DNA from: Burkholderiaceae bacterium | GTDB taxonomy: Bacteria > Pseudomonadota > Gammaproteobacteria > Burkholderiales > Burkholderiaceae_D | Length of the DNA: 6,197 nt | Direction of reading: 5' to 3' | Assembly (NCBI GenBank): GCA_014379395.1 | Contig: JACMLV010000116.1 | Coordinates: 1 to 6,197 of the forward strand | In this document: positions 5,808-6,197 of the stretch, piece by piece | How the letters are laid out: each line of letters opens with the position of its first letter | Numbering within the stretch: the first letter of the stretch is position 1 | Notes under the pieces: generated by a model | Seen by the model: the letters and a program-made list of their open reading frames with translations, nothing else | Database searches by the model: none | What the model was told of the DNA's origin: nothing | Translations under genes and position numbers: made by a program

Positions 5808-6197
5808 CTATTTGCCATTGCGTTTGTCGATCGTCTGCTTGAGCCATTCGGCGAAGTTGGTGCCGGCCAGGCCGGGCGCGGCGACCAGGTCGGCCTCGTG
5901 GCCGGGCTGGCGCGGCATGGTCGAGAGCAGGTTGACGCGGCCGGGCGCGGCGCCCACCACGATCCACTGGTCGGCCACCTCGATGAGCATGACGCGTTCG
6001 CGCCCGCCCAGGCTGAGCGCGCCGACCACGCGCAGTTTGGTGCCGCCGAGGCTGTTCTTCGGGCCGTAGCGCTTCATGAACCAGGCCATGCCGATCAGCA
6101 GGGCCAGCACGAACGACAGCGCGAGGATGGTTTGCAGCAGGCTGCCGGCCGAGGCGCTGGCGAGCGGCATCGGCGCCGCCGAGGCGGCGGCCGTGGC
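5808..6197 (-). CDS. fliO: Flagellar biosynthetic protein FliO, N-terminus outside window
   Basis: FliO is a small bitopic inner-membrane protein that helps FliP form its oligomer during assembly of the export gate. The visible 129 residues contain one membrane segment (ILALSFVLALLIGMAWFM) followed by the basic KRYG boundary. A cytoplasmic domain follows with the FliO pattern LRVVGALSLGGRERVMLIEV, then DQWIVVGAAPGRVNLL. The frame is open to the right edge (first full codon at 6197-6195). The in-frame ATG at 6170 has no ribosome site, and an Ala/Ser-rich stretch (ATAAASAAP) precedes it. That stretch looks like the periplasmic part after a signal peptide, so the true start is probably beyond the window. 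The TAG stop at 5808-5810 is 7 bases before fliP. FliO is poorly conserved in sequence; the assignment rests on membrane layout, these motifs and its position before fliPQR. Confidence 0.88.
   Translation of the reverse strand, partial: ATAAASAAPMPLASASAGSLLQTILALSFVLALLIGMAWFMKRYGPKNSLGGTKLRVVGALSLGGRERVMLIEVADQWIVVGAAPGRVNLLSTMPRQPGHEADLVAAPGLAGTNFAEWLKQTIDKRNGK

Noticed and set aside
6168..6170. ATG at 6170 as the true start of fliO
   Set aside because: There is no ribosome site before it, the frame stays open to the window edge, and the preceding Ala/Ser-rich residues fit the region after a signal peptide.
1..6197. Mobile elements, CRISPR arrays, tRNA/rRNA genes, phage or defence genes
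   Set aside because: Every long stretch is accounted for by flagellar genes with consistent base composition. No transposase, regularly spaced repeats, RNA gene signature or attachment site was seen.

Overview
The window is a stretch of a chromosomal flagellar gene region from a high-GC Gram-negative bacterium. Codon third positions are strongly G/C. The proteins resemble betaproteobacterial, and most likely Oxalobacteraceae (Massilia/Duganella/Janthinobacterium-type), flagellar proteins. That placement is an inference from the look of the proteins, not a database result.

Layout: (1) Bases 1-406 hold the 3' end of flgJ, the peptidoglycan hydrolase half of the rod-cap protein. (2) Bases 407-523 are a compact regulatory gap. 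It contains a perfect (GGGCGGC)x3 tandem repeat, an all-GC terminator-like hairpin, and a near-consensus sigma-28 (FliA) promoter whose -35 box lies in the T-rich tail of the hairpin. (3) flgK (524-2488) and flgL (2543-3805) encode the two hook-filament junction proteins and form a small + strand transcription unit. The gap between them repeats a degenerate version of the flgK promoter region. (4) A strong intrinsic terminator (3830-3869) closes flgKL. (5) On the - strand, facing flgL, are fliO (entering from the right edge, 5' end missing), fliP, fliQ and fliR. They are spaced 7, 15 and 1 bases apart, so they are very probably one transcript. They encode the membrane part of the flagellar type III export gate.

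How the genes work together: FliP, FliQ and FliR form the export channel in the inner membrane, and FliO helps FliP assemble. The channel exports the rod, hook and junction subunits. FlgJ caps the growing rod and opens the peptidoglycan. FlgK and FlgL are exported late and join hook to filament. The sigma-28 promoter in front of flgK fits late-class expression of the junction proteins.

I found no mobile element, CRISPR array, tRNA, rRNA or unknown system. The region is an ordinary flagellar locus. The points worth a second look are the overlapping terminator/promoter, the degenerate promoter copy before flgL, the related beta-rich modules inserted in FlgK and FlgL, and the complete absence of cysteine from all seven visible proteins (about 1966 residues).
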